A program made the position numbers and the translations under genes. This document shows, piece after piece, positions 1-8,494 of a stretch of 64,000 bases of DNA; the stretch's first letter is position 1, and the number at the start of each line of letters is the position of its first letter. Under the pieces are notes generated by a model. That model saw only the letters and a list, made by a program, of their open reading frames with translations, ran no database searches and was not told where the DNA came from. The DNA is from Streptomyces sp. ASQP_92 (GTDB taxonomy: Bacteria; Actinomycetota; Actinomycetes; Streptomycetales; Streptomycetaceae): the NCBI RefSeq assembly GCF_025399895.1, contig NZ_JAODUA010000010.1:209514-273513 (forward strand). The letters run 5' to 3'.

Positions 1-707
1 TCGGCGTCGTCAAGCAGTTCTCCGGCGAGGGCTACCAGGCCGGCGTCGTCCAGCGGTTCAACGAGTCGGTCGAACTGCTGAAGTCCCTCGGCGCCGAGAT
101 CGTCGAGCTGGACTGCCCGTCCTTCGACCTGGCCCTGTCGGCGTACTACCTGATCGCGCCGTCCGAGTGCTCCTCCAACCTGGCCCGCTTCGACGCCATG
201 CGCTACGGCCTGCGGGTCGGCGACGACGGCACGAAGTCCGCCGAGGACGTCACCGCGCTGACCCGCGAGGCCGGCTTCGGCGACGAGGTCAAGCGCCGCA
301 TCATCCTCGGTACGTACGCGCTGAGCTCCGGCTACTACGACGCGTACTACGGCTCGGCCCAGAAGGTCCGCACGCTGATCACCCGGGACTTCGAGAAGGC
401 CTTCGAGCAGGTCGACGTGATCGTCTCGCCGACCACGCCCACCACCGCCTTCCCGATCGGCGAGCGCGCCGACGACCCGATGGCGATGTACCTCGCCGAC
501 CTGTGCACCATCCCGACCAACATGGCGGGCAACGCCGCCATGTCGCTGCCCTGCGGTCTCGCGCCGGAGGACGGCCTCCCGGTCGGGCTCCAGATCATCG
601 CCCCCGCCATGAAGGACGACCGTCTGTACAAGGTCGGCGCCGCCGTCGAGGCCGCCTTCGTGGAAAAGTGGGGACACCCGCTGCTCGAGGAGGCTCCGTC
701 GCTGTGA
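1..707 (+). CDS. gatA: Glu-tRNA(Gln) amidotransferase subunit A, C-terminal part
   Basis: The reading frame is open from the left edge (first full codon at base 3) to TGA at 705-707, giving about 234 residues of the C-terminal half of an amidase-signature GatA. Family-typical stretches are SAYYLIAPSECSSNLARFD, the RRIILGTYALSSGYYDAYY type segment, VDVIVSPTTPTTAFPIG, and the closing glycine-rich AGNAAMSLPCGL and PVGLQIIAP. GatA releases ammonia from glutamine to convert misacylated Glu-tRNA(Gln) to Gln-tRNA(Gln) in the GatCAB complex. The Ser-cis-Ser-Lys catalytic part lies outside the window. The stop codon overlaps the GTG start of the next small gene by four bases, and gatB follows, so the genes are probably one operon. 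Confidence 0.95.
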   Translation, partial: GVVKQFSGEGYQAGVVQRFNESVELLKSLGAEIVELDCPSFDLALSAYYLIAPSECSSNLARFDAMRYGLRVGDDGTKSAEDVTALTREAGFGDEVKRRIILGTYALSSGYYDAYYGSAQKVRTLITRDFEKAFEQVDVIVSPTTPTTAFPIGERADDPMAMYLADLCTIPTNMAGNAAMSLPCGLAPEDGLPVGLQIIAPAMKDDRLYKVGAAVEAAFVEKWGHPLLEEAPSL

Positions 708-943
708 GTGCACTGACCAAGGCCAAGGGATTCAAGAAGTCCAAGGCCGGCACGTACCTGTCCATCGGCACCACCGCCTTCGGTGCCATCAGCGTCGTCA
801 AGCAGGCCAAGAAGGCCCGCACCGAGAACGACACGCTGAAGCTGATCGACGCCGTCGTCTCCGCCGCCGCCATCGCCACCGGTGTCGCCATCCTGCTGCG
901 CGAGCTCAAGCGCATCGGTGACGACGACGTCCTGTTGGGCTGA
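704..943 (+). CDS. small conserved protein encoded between gatA and gatB
   Basis: A 79-residue protein whose GTG start overlaps the gatA stop as GTGA, a translational-coupling arrangement; the ribosome binding site would be the GAGGAGG-like run inside the gatA end. The N-terminus is lysine-rich (TKAKGFKKSKAGTYLS). Two weakly hydrophobic segments follow, around residues 17-30 and 45-62 (DAVVSAAAIATGVAILLREL), so it may associate with membrane. The tail ends in GDDDVLLG. I do not recognise a named family. Gene order gatA, small gene, gatB also occurs in S. coelicolor as I recall it, which argues for a real gene. Its role in tRNA amidation, if any, is unknown. Confidence 0.75.
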   Translation: MSALTKAKGFKKSKAGTYLSIGTTAFGAISVVKQAKKARTENDTLKLIDAVVSAAAIATGVAILLRELKRIGDDDVLLG

Positions 944-960
944 GAGGGAAGTTTTTCACC

Positions 961-2469
961 GTGACCGTCACTGATCTGGTCTCGTACGAGGACGCCCTCG
1001 CGTCGTACGACCCCGTCATGGGCCTTGAGGTCCATGTCGAACTCGGCACCAAAACCAAGATGTTCTGCGGCTGCTCCACCGAGCTGGGTGCCGAGCCCAA
1101 CTCGCAGACCTGCCCCACCTGCCTCGGCCTGCCCGGCTCGCTGCCGGTCGTCAACGCGATCGGCGTCGAGTCGGCCGTCAAGATCGGTCTCGCGCTGAAC
1201 TGCGAGATCGCCGAGTGGTGCCGGTTCGCCCGGAAGAACTACTTCTATCCGGACATGCCGAAGAACTTCCAGACCTCGCAGTACGACGAGCCGATCGCCT
1301 TCAACGGCTATCTGGACGTCCAGCTGGAGGACGGCGAGATCTTCCGCGTGGAGATCGAGCGCGCCCACATGGAGGAGGACACCGGCAAGTCCACCCACGT
1401 CGGTGGCGCGACCGGCCGCATCCACGGCGCCTCGCACTCGCTCCTGGACTACAACCGCGCGGGCATCCCGCTCATCGAGATCGTCACCAAGCCGATCGAG
1501 GGCGCGGGCGAGCGGGCCCCCGAGGTCGCCAAGGCGTACGTGGCCGAGCTCCGCGAGGTCATCAAGGCGCTCGACGTCTCCGAGGCCCGCATGGACAAGG
1601 GCCAGATGCGCTGCGACGTGAACCTGTCGCTTCGCCCGCACGGCGTCGAGAAGTTCGGCACCCGCTCGGAGACCAAGAACGTCAACTCGCTGCGCTCCGT
1701 GGAGCGGGCGGCACGCTTCGAGATCCAGCGGCACGCGGCCGTGCTGTCGTCGGGCGGCACGATCGTGCAGGAGACCCGTCACTTCCACGAGGAGGACGGG
1801 TCCACCACCTCGGGCCGTATCAAGGACAACGCCGAGGACTACCGCTACTTCCCCGAGCCGGACCTGGTGCCGGTGGCTCCCGCGCGCGCGTGGGTCGAGG
1901 AACTGCGTGCGGGGCTCCCCGAGATGCCCCGGGTGCGCCGCAACCGGCTCCGTGAGGAGTGGAGCGTCACCGAGCACGACATGCAGTCGATGCTCAACGC
2001 CGGCGCGGTCGACCCGATCGTCGCGACGATCGCGGCCGGGGCGGACGCGGCCGCGGCCCGCAAGTGGTGGATGGGCGAGCTCGCCCGCAACGCCAACGAG
2101 CGGGGCGTCGCGCTCGACGAGCTGCCCGTCACCCCGGAGCAGGTCGCCCGGGTCGCGGCGCTCGTCGCCGCGGGCGACCTCAACGACAAGCTGGCGCGCC
2201 AGGTCATCGAGGGTGTCCTCGCGGGTGAGGGCGACCCGGACACGGTCGTCGAGAAGCGCGGTCTGAAGGTCGTCTCGGACGAGGGCGCGCTCGGTGCGGC
2301 CGTGGACGAGGCCATCGCGGGCAACGCGGCGATCGCGGACAAGATCCGGGGCGGCAAGGTGCAGGCCGTTGGCGCGCTGGTCGGCGCGGTCATGAAGACC
2401 ACGCGCGGTCAGGCGGACGCGGCCCGCGTCAAGGAGCTCATCCTGGAGCGGCTGGGCGTCGAGGGCTAG
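961..2469 (+). CDS. gatB: Glu-tRNA(Gln)/Asp-tRNA(Asn) amidotransferase subunit B
   Basis: A 502-residue GatB, the usual actinobacterial length, starting at GTG 961 just after an AGAGGGAAG ribosome-binding-like sequence. The N-terminal catalytic/kinase cradle shows GLEVHVELGTKTKMFCGCS, the zinc-site cysteine pair in SQTCPTCLG, KNYFYPDMPKNFQTSQYD and the R-H-EED-GKSTH segment. The GatB/Yqey tail domain (about residues 350-500) includes KWWMGELARNANE and ends TRGQADAARVKELILERLG. It binds tRNA, phosphorylates the glutamyl carboxylate and receives ammonia from GatA. It is seventeen bases downstream of the small gene, so co-transcribed with gatA. A hairpin at 2485-2529 ends the unit. Confidence 0.97.
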   Translation: MTVTDLVSYEDALASYDPVMGLEVHVELGTKTKMFCGCSTELGAEPNSQTCPTCLGLPGSLPVVNAIGVESAVKIGLALNCEIAEWCRFARKNYFYPDMPKNFQTSQYDEPIAFNGYLDVQLEDGEIFRVEIERAHMEEDTGKSTHVGGATGRIHGASHSLLDYNRAGIPLIEIVTKPIEGAGERAPEVAKAYVAELREVIKALDVSEARMDKGQMRCDVNLSLRPHGVEKFGTRSETKNVNSLRSVERAARFEIQRHAAVLSSGGTIVQETRHFHEEDGSTTSGRIKDNAEDYRYFPEPDLVPVAPARAWVEELRAGLPEMPRVRRNRLREEWSVTEHDMQSMLNAGAVDPIVATIAAGADAAAARKWWMGELARNANERGVALDELPVTPEQVARVAALVAAGDLNDKLARQVIEGVLAGEGDPDTVVEKRGLKVVSDEGALGAAVDEAIAGNAAIADKIRGGKVQAVGALVGAVMKTTRGQADAARVKELILERLGVEG

Positions 2470-2484
2470 CCCTTCGATCCCGTG

Positions 2485-2529
2485 AAGGGGCGGCTGCCAC
2501 CGGTGAGTTGACCGGGGTGGCCGCCCTTT
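2485..2529 (+). terminator. gatB intrinsic terminator
   Basis: An imperfect inverted repeat, AAGGGGCGGCTGCCACCGG and CCGGGGTGGCCGCCCTTTT, separated by about eight bases, begins 16 bases after the gatB stop and ends in a T run. It fits a Rho-independent terminator for the gatA-gatB operon. Confidence 0.75.
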
Positions 2530-2722
2530 TGTGATCCCCACCCCGCCCCTTCCCGAGACCCTCCGGGGGTGTGGGGGTGCCGACCGTTTCCTGGGGCTCC
2601 GACTCAGACCCCGTAACGCGCCTGAACGGCGCTCGTCCTCAAACTCCCCCAAGGCCTTAAGGGCCAGGGGGGACCCCCATGACAGGCTGAAGGTGCCCCC
2701 GCACCGAGTCGTCAAGGGCCGC

Positions 2723-2886
2723 GGGGCTGTCCCATACATGCGGCTCCGCCGCGCGGGCGCGACAAGCGACTTCGACCCGCGGGCCGAGGGGCCTTTAGGG
2801 GCGAGGGGCTGTGCCATATATGCGGCTCCGCCGCCTGGGCGCGACAAGCGACTTCGACCCGCGGGCCCAAGGGCCTTTAGGGGCGC
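2723..2886. repeat. 82-bp tandem duplication, two copies
   Basis: Bases 2723-2804 and 2805-2886 are near-identical copies. Each carries GGGGCTGT, CATAnATGCGGCTCCGCCGC, GCGCGACAAGCGACTTCGAC and GGCCTTTAGGGGCG, with a few substitutions. No credible gene crosses them. They sit in a 767-base gap between gatB and the phospholipase gene that holds only repeats and, at its end, the phospholipase ribosome binding site. Confidence 0.8.
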
Positions 2887-3097
2887 GGGGAACTGCGCGA
2901 CCAGCCACGCACGGTCCGCAGATGAGAAGGCATTTTGCCGGCACGGTCCGCAGGAACGGGAGGAGTTGGGGGCGCGGGGAACTGCGCAAAAAAGGGGGGC
3001 CGCCGTGCCGGGCGGGGTTAGGGGCGCGGGGAACTGCGCGACCAGCCACGCACGGTCGCAGGAGCAAGAGGAGTTGGGGGCGCGGGGAACTGCGCAA
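2880..3097. repeat. dispersed GGGGCGCGGGGAACTGCGC repeat, four copies
   Basis: Copies of GGGGCGCGGGGAACTGCGC start at 2880, 2969, 3021 and 3077. Between them lie variants of the linker seen elsewhere in the window (CACGGTCCGCAG, then GAGGAGTT). The same unit recurs at 14045, 37595, 37794, 55460-55600 and 59529-59752, in either orientation and only between genes. Streptomyces genomes are known to carry this motif in many intergenic copies. No transposase is associated. Confidence 0.85.
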
Positions 3098-3236
3098 AAA
3101 GGGGGCGGGCCGCAGGGGCGGGGCGTTGGGGGTGGGAACCGGCGGCGTTCATCCCGGGGCCGGGGCGGGGCCTTCTCGTGGACACCCCGGGTCGCTAGCG
3201 TTCCCCGAAACCTTTCACACGGCCCGGGAGGCCCAC

Positions 3237-5360
3237 TTGCCCACGGACAACGCAGACGGCGGGATTTCACGGCGACGACTCTTCGCGCTGGGCGGAGGCG
3301 CCCTCGGCGCCGCCGCGGCCGGCTCGTTGCTGCCGCCGTCGTTGCAGTCGGCGATGGCCGCAGGACCGCCGGCCGGAGGGCTGAGCGCGGTCAAGCACGT
3401 CGTGATCCTCATGCAGGAGAACCGGTCCTTCGACCACTACTTCGGCACGCTGCGCGGTGTGCGCGGCTTCGGCGACCGCAACGCCCTCCAACTCCCCGGC
3501 AAGAAGCCGGTGTTCGAGCAGCCGGGGCCGCTCGGCAGCACCGTCCTGCCCTTCCCCGTGCGCGGGGCCGCCGCGGCCCAGCACAAGGACCTCCAGTACA
3601 TAGGCGCCCTCGACCACTCCTGGAGCGGCGGCGCCAAGGCCTGGAACGGCGGTTGGATGGACAACTGGGTGTCCGCCAAGACCTCGGCGACGATGGCGTA
3701 CTACGACCGGCAGGACATCCCGCTGCACTACGAGCTCGCCGACACCTTCACCGTCTGCGACGCCTACCACTCCTCCATCCACAGCTCCACCAGCCCCAAC
3801 CGCAACCACCTGTGGAGCGGGAAGACGGGCTTCGAGCCGAACGGGCAGCGGGCCGTCGGCAACGACGCGTACGACGAGGGCACCCACCCCGGGTACGACT
3901 GGGGGACCTACGCCGAGCGGCTGGAGAAGGCCGGGCGGAGCTGGAAGACGTACACCGAGTGGGAGAACTTCACCGACAACCAGATCGAGTTCTTCACCAC
4001 CTTCAAGGCGATCGCGCGCAAGGCCCTGGCCAAGACCGGCGGCCACACCTTCATGGAGTCCTTCTACTCCGCTGTACGCGACACCACCGACAACGCCGAG
4101 CGTCAGAGGCTCCTCGGCCTGCTCGATCAGGGCGTGGCCACGCTCACCAAGGCCGAACGCAGCCTGTTCGAGCGGGGGTTGAGGCGGGTCCCGACCGGCA
4201 CGCTGGCCGACGCCTTCGGCAAGGACGTAGCCGCCGGTACGCTGCCCGAGGTCTCCTATCTGGTGCCCTCCGCGCTCGACTCCGAGCACCCCAGCGTCTC
4301 CTCGCCCGTGCACAGCGCCACCATCGTCTACAAGGTGCTGGACGCGCTCGGCAAGCACCCCGACGTCTGGCGGCACACCGTCGTCCTCATCAACTACGAC
4401 GAGAACGACGGCTTCTTCGACCACGTCCCGCCGCCCGTCGCGCCCCCCGAGGTGACCGACGAGCAGTGGCAGGGCAAGCCCACCGGGCTCGGCGCGCGGG
4501 TGCCGATGCTGGTCGTCTCGCCGTGGAGCGTCGGCGGCTACGTCTGCTCCGAGGTCTTCGACCACACCTCCGTGATCCGCTTCCTGGAGCGCTGGACCGG
4601 GGTGCGCGAGCCCAACATCAGCGCCTGGCGGCGCACCGTGGCCGGCGATCTGACCTCCGCCTTCGACTTCAAGCGCGGCAGGCCGCAGCCCGCGGTCGCC
4701 CGGCCGGGGCCCATCCCGCCGCTGAGCGGCCGCTGGCGGCCCGAGCCGCCCGCCCAGCAGCGCATGCCCGTCCAGGAGGAGGGCACCCGGCCCGCCCGGC
4801 CGCTGCCCTACCGGCCGGACGCGCACGCGAAGGTGGTGGACGGCGCGCTCCAGGTGCAGCTCAGCAACACCGGCCCAGCCAGCGCCCACTTCGCGCTCTA
4901 TCCGTACGCCAAGGAGTTCGCCGGGCCGCAGCACAAGGACGTAAGGGGCAAGGCGCAATGGAGTGTGCCCCTTACTGGTGGCACTGGCGGCGCCTACAGG
5001 TTCACGATCACCGGGCCGAACGGGTTCCGGCGCGAGTTCGAGGGCGCCGGGGCCACCGACGCCGCCGAGGTGACCACCTACCTCGACCACCACGACCGCG
5101 ATGTGCATCTGACGCTGCGCAACCGGGGCCGTCGGCCCGTCACGTTCGTCGTGCGGCCGCTCGGCTACGCCGACGAGGCCGATGTGCGCGACTGGAGGCG
5201 GACCGTCACGGTCAAGCCGGGACGCAGCCGCACCGTGGTGCACTCCGCCGCCGACGCGCACGGCTGGTACGACCTCGAAGTGACCGCGGACGACGGCGCC
5301 GGCTTCCGCAGGCGGTTGATGGGCCACATCGAGAACGGCCGCCCGAGCGTCTCCGGCTGA
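3237..5360 (+). CDS. Tat-exported phosphocholine-type phospholipase C (first copy)
   Basis: A 707-residue protein. TTG 3237 is chosen because GGGAGG lies five bases upstream and it places a Tat signal (SRRRLFALGGGALGAAAAG) at residues 10-28. The longer upstream frame runs through repeat DNA. The phosphoesterase domain of the acid phosphatase/PLC family is clear: KHVVILMQENRSFDHYFG (53-70), DAYHSSIHSSTSPNRNHLWSG, and the metal-site-like INYDENDGFFDHVPPP followed by GARVPMLVVSPWSVGGYVCS and EVFDHTSVIRFLERW. The C-terminus carries two beta-rich domains of the kind found in bacterial phospholipase C (DUF756) and ends GHIENGRPSVSG. It should hydrolyse phosphatidylcholine or sphingomyelin outside the cell. 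A paralogue lies at 30826-32868. Confidence 0.9.
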   Translation: MPTDNADGGISRRRLFALGGGALGAAAAGSLLPPSLQSAMAAGPPAGGLSAVKHVVILMQENRSFDHYFGTLRGVRGFGDRNALQLPGKKPVFEQPGPLGSTVLPFPVRGAAAAQHKDLQYIGALDHSWSGGAKAWNGGWMDNWVSAKTSATMAYYDRQDIPLHYELADTFTVCDAYHSSIHSSTSPNRNHLWSGKTGFEPNGQRAVGNDAYDEGTHPGYDWGTYAERLEKAGRSWKTYTEWENFTDNQIEFFTTFKAIARKALAKTGGHTFMESFYSAVRDTTDNAERQRLLGLLDQGVATLTKAERSLFERGLRRVPTGTLADAFGKDVAAGTLPEVSYLVPSALDSEHPSVSSPVHSATIVYKVLDALGKHPDVWRHTVVLINYDENDGFFDHVPPPVAPPEVTDEQWQGKPTGLGARVPMLVVSPWSVGGYVCSEVFDHTSVIRFLERWTGVREPNISAWRRTVAGDLTSAFDFKRGRPQPAVARPGPIPPLSGRWRPEPPAQQRMPVQEEGTRPARPLPYRPDAHAKVVDGALQVQLSNTGPASAHFALYPYAKEFAGPQHKDVRGKAQWSVPLTGGTGGAYRFTITGPNGFRREFEGAGATDAAEVTTYLDHHDRDVHLTLRNRGRRPVTFVVRPLGYADEADVRDWRRTVTVKPGRSRTVVHSAADAHGWYDLEVTADDGAGFRRRLMGHIENGRPSVSG

Positions 5361-5524
5361 CCCCGGCGAGCGGGGCACCCCCGACACGGCCTGTGAGTAA
5401 GGCCACGAAAGGGACAAACGATCACTATTGGCTGCCAGAGTGGCTGACGCGCGGATCGCGCGCGTCTCCACTCTGTGCGGGCTGTTCCCGGTAGAAGAGC
5501 CACAAGTCATCCGGGAGCACTCTG

Positions 5525-7729
5525 TTGGCCGCCCTCGCGCGCTGGTGCGTCAGGCACCGCCTCGTCGCCGTACTGCTCTGGCTCCTCGCGCTCGGTGCCA
5601 CCACGGCCGGCGCCGCGGTGGCCGGGTCCGCGTTCTCCAACGACTACGAGGTCCCCGGCACCGAGTCCGGCCGGGCGAGCGCCCTGCTGGACGCCGCGTT
5701 CCACGGCCGGGGCGGCGACACCGACACGATCGTCTGGCACACCGCGTCCGGTTCGGTCCGTGACCCCGGCGTACGACAGACGATGGAACGCACCCTCGGG
5801 CAGGTGGCCGAACTGCCCGGCGTCGCCTGGGTGTCCGGCCCCTACGGCGCCGAGGGCGCGGCGCGCATCAGCGCCGACGGGCGTACCGCGTACGCGGCGG
5901 TCACCTTCGCGGAGCAGGCCGACGACATTCCCGGGGCCCAGGTCCGCGCGGTCGTCGACACGGTGGGCGCCGCCCGCTCCACCTCCCTCGACATCGCTCT
6001 GGGCGGCAGCGCGGTCGGGCTCACCGAAGCACCCTCCGCGCACCTCAGCGAGGTCGTCGGCGTGGTGGTCGCGGCCCTCGTCCTGTTCCTCGCCTTCGGC
6101 TCGTTCGCCGCGAGTCTGCTGCCCATCGCGACCGCCCTGATCGGCGTCGGCACCGCGTACGCGGGCATCTCCCTGCTCGGCCACGTCCTGACCGTCGCCG
6201 ACTTCGCGCCCATGCTCGGCGTGCTCATCGGGCTCGGCGTCGGCATCGACTACGCCCTGTTCATCGTGGTCCGGCACCGGCGCGGACTGCGCGGGGGACT
6301 GGGCGTCGACGAGGCGGCCCGCGCCGCGGTCGCCACCACCGGACGCGCCGTCGTCTTCGCCGGGGCGACCGTGTGCATCGCGCTGCTCGGCATGCTGGTG
6401 CTGCGCCTGAGCTTCCTCAACGGCGTCGCCGTCGCGGCCTGCCTCACCGTCGTCCTGACCGTCGCCGCCTCCGTCACCCTGCTGCCCGCGCTGCTCTCGT
6501 ACATCGGGATGCGCGCGCTGAGCCGCCGCGAGCGCCGAAGCCTCGCCGCTCACGGGCCGCGGCCCGAGCCGCCCGCCGGGTTCGCCGCCCGCTGGTCCGC
6601 GTTCGTGGAGCGCCACCCCAAGCTGCTCGGCACGGCCGCGGCCGGCGTGATGCTCGTCCTCGCGCTGCCCGCGCTCTCCCTGCACCTCGGCACCTCCGAC
6701 CAGGGCAACAACCCCGCGAAATCGACCACGCGGCAGGCCTATGACCTCCTCGCGGAGGGCTTCGGAGCGGGCGTCAACGGGCCGTTGACCGTGGTCGCCG
6801 AACTCCAGGGCCCCACCGACCGGCTCGCCATGGACCGGCTGCCCGACGTGCTGCGCGCCACCGGCGGCGTCGCCTGGGTGAGCCCGGTGACGTACAACGG
6901 CAGTGGCAGCACCGCCGTCCTGACCGTCGTGCCGGACTCCGCGCCCCAGTCGCGCGACACCAGCGACCTCGTCGACCGGCTGCGGCACGACGTGCTGCCG
7001 GCGGCCGAGCGGGGCAGCTCCCTGACGGCGCACGTCGGCGGGGTGACCGCGAGTTACGACGACTTCGCGGCGGTCATCGTCGGGAAACTCCCGCTGTTCG
7101 TCGGCGTGGTGATCACTTTGGGCTGCCTCCTGCTGCTGCTCGCCTTCCGCTCGATCGGCATCCCGCTCAAGGCCGCCGTGATGAACGTGATGGCGGTGGC
7201 CTCCGCGTTCGGCATCGTCGTCGCCGTCTTCCAGTGGGGCTGGGGCAGCGAGCTCCTGGGGCTCGGCCGGTCCGGACCGATCGAACCGTTCCTGCCCGTG
7301 ATCATGGTCTCGGTGCTCTTCGGTCTGTCCATGGACTACCAGGTGTTCCTGGTCAGTCGCATGTACGAGGAGTGGCTGGAGACCGGCGACAACCGGCGGG
7401 CGGTGCGGGTGGGCCTCGCCGAGACCAGCCGCGTGATCAACTCCGCGGCCGTGATCATGATTTCGGTCTTCCTCGCGTTCGTGCTCAGCGGGGACCGGGT
7501 GATCGCCATGTTCGGCATCGGCCTCGCGGCGGCCGTCGCCCTCGACGCGTTCGTCCTGCGCACCCTGCTCGTGCCCGCCCTCATGCATCTGCTCGGCGGC
7601 GCCAACTGGTGGCTGCCCGCCCGCCTGGAGCGATGGCTGCCCAGGATCGGCATCGAGGCGCCCGCGGGTCCCCGTGCGAGGATTCCGGAGCCGTCGGCGG
7701 CCGAGCGGGCCGACCACCTCGTGCCGTAG
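5525..7729 (+). CDS. MMPL/RND-family membrane transporter
   Basis: A 734-residue protein starting at TTG 5525, seven bases after GGGAG. It has the MMPL layout: one N-terminal helix (residues 13-35), a large external domain, helices around 180-330, a second external domain (about 390-510) and a second helix bundle (515-700). Typical sequences are LGVGIDYALFIVVRHRRGL and its C-terminal counterpart LFGLSMDYQVFLVSRMYEEW, which carry the membrane aspartates that relay protons in this family. Streptomyces MMPL proteins export lipids or antibiotics. The substrate here cannot be told from context. It is followed 34 bases later by a GNAT gene with its own ribosome binding site. Confidence 0.9.
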   Translation: MAALARWCVRHRLVAVLLWLLALGATTAGAAVAGSAFSNDYEVPGTESGRASALLDAAFHGRGGDTDTIVWHTASGSVRDPGVRQTMERTLGQVAELPGVAWVSGPYGAEGAARISADGRTAYAAVTFAEQADDIPGAQVRAVVDTVGAARSTSLDIALGGSAVGLTEAPSAHLSEVVGVVVAALVLFLAFGSFAASLLPIATALIGVGTAYAGISLLGHVLTVADFAPMLGVLIGLGVGIDYALFIVVRHRRGLRGGLGVDEAARAAVATTGRAVVFAGATVCIALLGMLVLRLSFLNGVAVAACLTVVLTVAASVTLLPALLSYIGMRALSRRERRSLAAHGPRPEPPAGFAARWSAFVERHPKLLGTAAAGVMLVLALPALSLHLGTSDQGNNPAKSTTRQAYDLLAEGFGAGVNGPLTVVAELQGPTDRLAMDRLPDVLRATGGVAWVSPVTYNGSGSTAVLTVVPDSAPQSRDTSDLVDRLRHDVLPAAERGSSLTAHVGGVTASYDDFAAVIVGKLPLFVGVVITLGCLLLLLAFRSIGIPLKAAVMNVMAVASAFGIVVAVFQWGWGSELLGLGRSGPIEPFLPVIMVSVLFGLSMDYQVFLVSRMYEEWLETGDNRRAVRVGLAETSRVINSAAVIMISVFLAFVLSGDRVIAMFGIGLAAAVALDAFVLRTLLVPALMHLLGGANWWLPARLERWLPRIGIEAPAGPRARIPEPSAAERADHLVP

Positions 7730-7763
7730 CGGGCACGCGTACGCAGCAGCCAAAGGAGCGGGG

Positions 7764-8333
7764 ATGTTCGCAGTATCACTGGGCGACGACGGGGCGGAGC
7801 TCCGCCCCCTGGAGCCGTGGCAGGCCGGGGAATTCCTCACCCACATGGACCGGGGGCGGGAGTTCATCGGCACCCATATCGCGCTGCCCGACTTCGTCAC
7901 CGACCCGGTCTCGGCCCGCGCCTACCTCCAGGGCTACGCGGACAAGACGGCAGCCGACACCGGGCGCCTGTACGGCATCTGGCTCGACGGCACCCTGGTC
8001 GGCGGCGTGCTGTTCCGGATCTTCGAAGCGGCGCAGGGCACCTGTGAGGTCGGCTGCTGGCTGGAGCCGGCGGCGGTCGGACGCGGCCTGATCACCCGCG
8101 CGATCTCCGTGCTGATCGACTGGGCCGTGGACGTGCGCGGCATGCACCGCGTCGAGTGGGTGGCCTCCGCCGAGAACACCCCCAGCATCAACGTCGCCAA
8201 GCGGCTCGGCATGACCCGGGACGGGGTGCGCCGCGAGAGCTACCTCTACCGAGGGGTGCGCCACGACAGCGAGATCTGGGCCGTGCTGGCCGACGAGTGG
8301 CGGGCGGCACGGGCGGCGCGGGCGGCGCGCTGA
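7764..8333 (+). CDS. GNAT-family N-acetyltransferase (RimJ/RimL type)
   Basis: A 189-residue protein; ATG 7764 follows AAGGAG with a five-base spacer. The RimL-like GNAT fold is visible: an N-terminal RPLEPWQAGEF, beta strands LYGIWLDGTLVGGVLFRI and CEVGCWLEPAAVGRGLITRA, which contains the acetyl-CoA loop (VGRGL), and RVEWVASAENTPSINVAKRLGM followed by DGVRRESYLYRG. Such enzymes acetylate ribosomal protein N-termini, amino acids or antibiotics; the substrate is not predictable here. The last residues (RAARAARAAR) run into GC-rich repeat DNA, so the C-terminus may have drifted. Confidence 0.85.
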   Translation: MFAVSLGDDGAELRPLEPWQAGEFLTHMDRGREFIGTHIALPDFVTDPVSARAYLQGYADKTAADTGRLYGIWLDGTLVGGVLFRIFEAAQGTCEVGCWLEPAAVGRGLITRAISVLIDWAVDVRGMHRVEWVASAENTPSINVAKRLGMTRDGVRRESYLYRGVRHDSEIWAVLADEWRAARAARAAR

Positions 8334-8340
8334 GCGCGTG

Positions 8341-8440
8341 GACAGTGCGGGCGAGCGGCGCGAACGGGGCGGGCGGGCGTCGGACAGTGCGGGCGAGCGG
8401 CGCGCGAACGGGGCGGGCGGGCGGCGGGCAGTGCGGGCGG
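8341..8440. repeat. degenerate 42-44 bp tandem repeat
   Basis: GACAGTGCGGGCGAGCGGCG starts at 8341 and 8383, and a shortened third copy (CAGTGCGGGCGG) at 8429. The period is 42-44 bp with GAACGGGGCGGGCGGGC in each unit. It lies just after the GNAT gene and before the promoter of the next gene. Probably replication-slippage sequence. Confidence 0.6.
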
Positions 8441-8452
8441 GGCGTTAAGGAA

Positions 8453-8487
8453 GCTCTCAGCGGGCTCTCAGAAACGGCACCTAGCGT
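8453..8487 (+). promoter_or_regulatory. 11-bp direct repeat GCTCTCAG and -10 element
   Basis: GCTCTCAG occurs at 8453-8460 and 8464-8471, an exact 11-bp period. TAGCGT at 8482-8487 is a good -10 hexamer placed seven bases before ATG 8495. Direct repeats with an 11-bp period abutting the -35 position are the usual binding layout for OmpR-family response regulators; which one is unknown. Confidence 0.5.
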
Positions 8488-8494
8488 GCCCGGC

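Noticed and set aside
595..3270. 891-codon minus-strand open frame opposite gatB and the repeat region
   Set aside because: Antisense shadow of gatB in high-GC DNA; low-complexity Arg/Pro/Gly sequence with no domain, while gatB is certain on the other strand.
4972..4980. TTA in the phospholipase gene (CCCTTACTGG)
   Set aside because: Frame is CTT ACT, not TTA.
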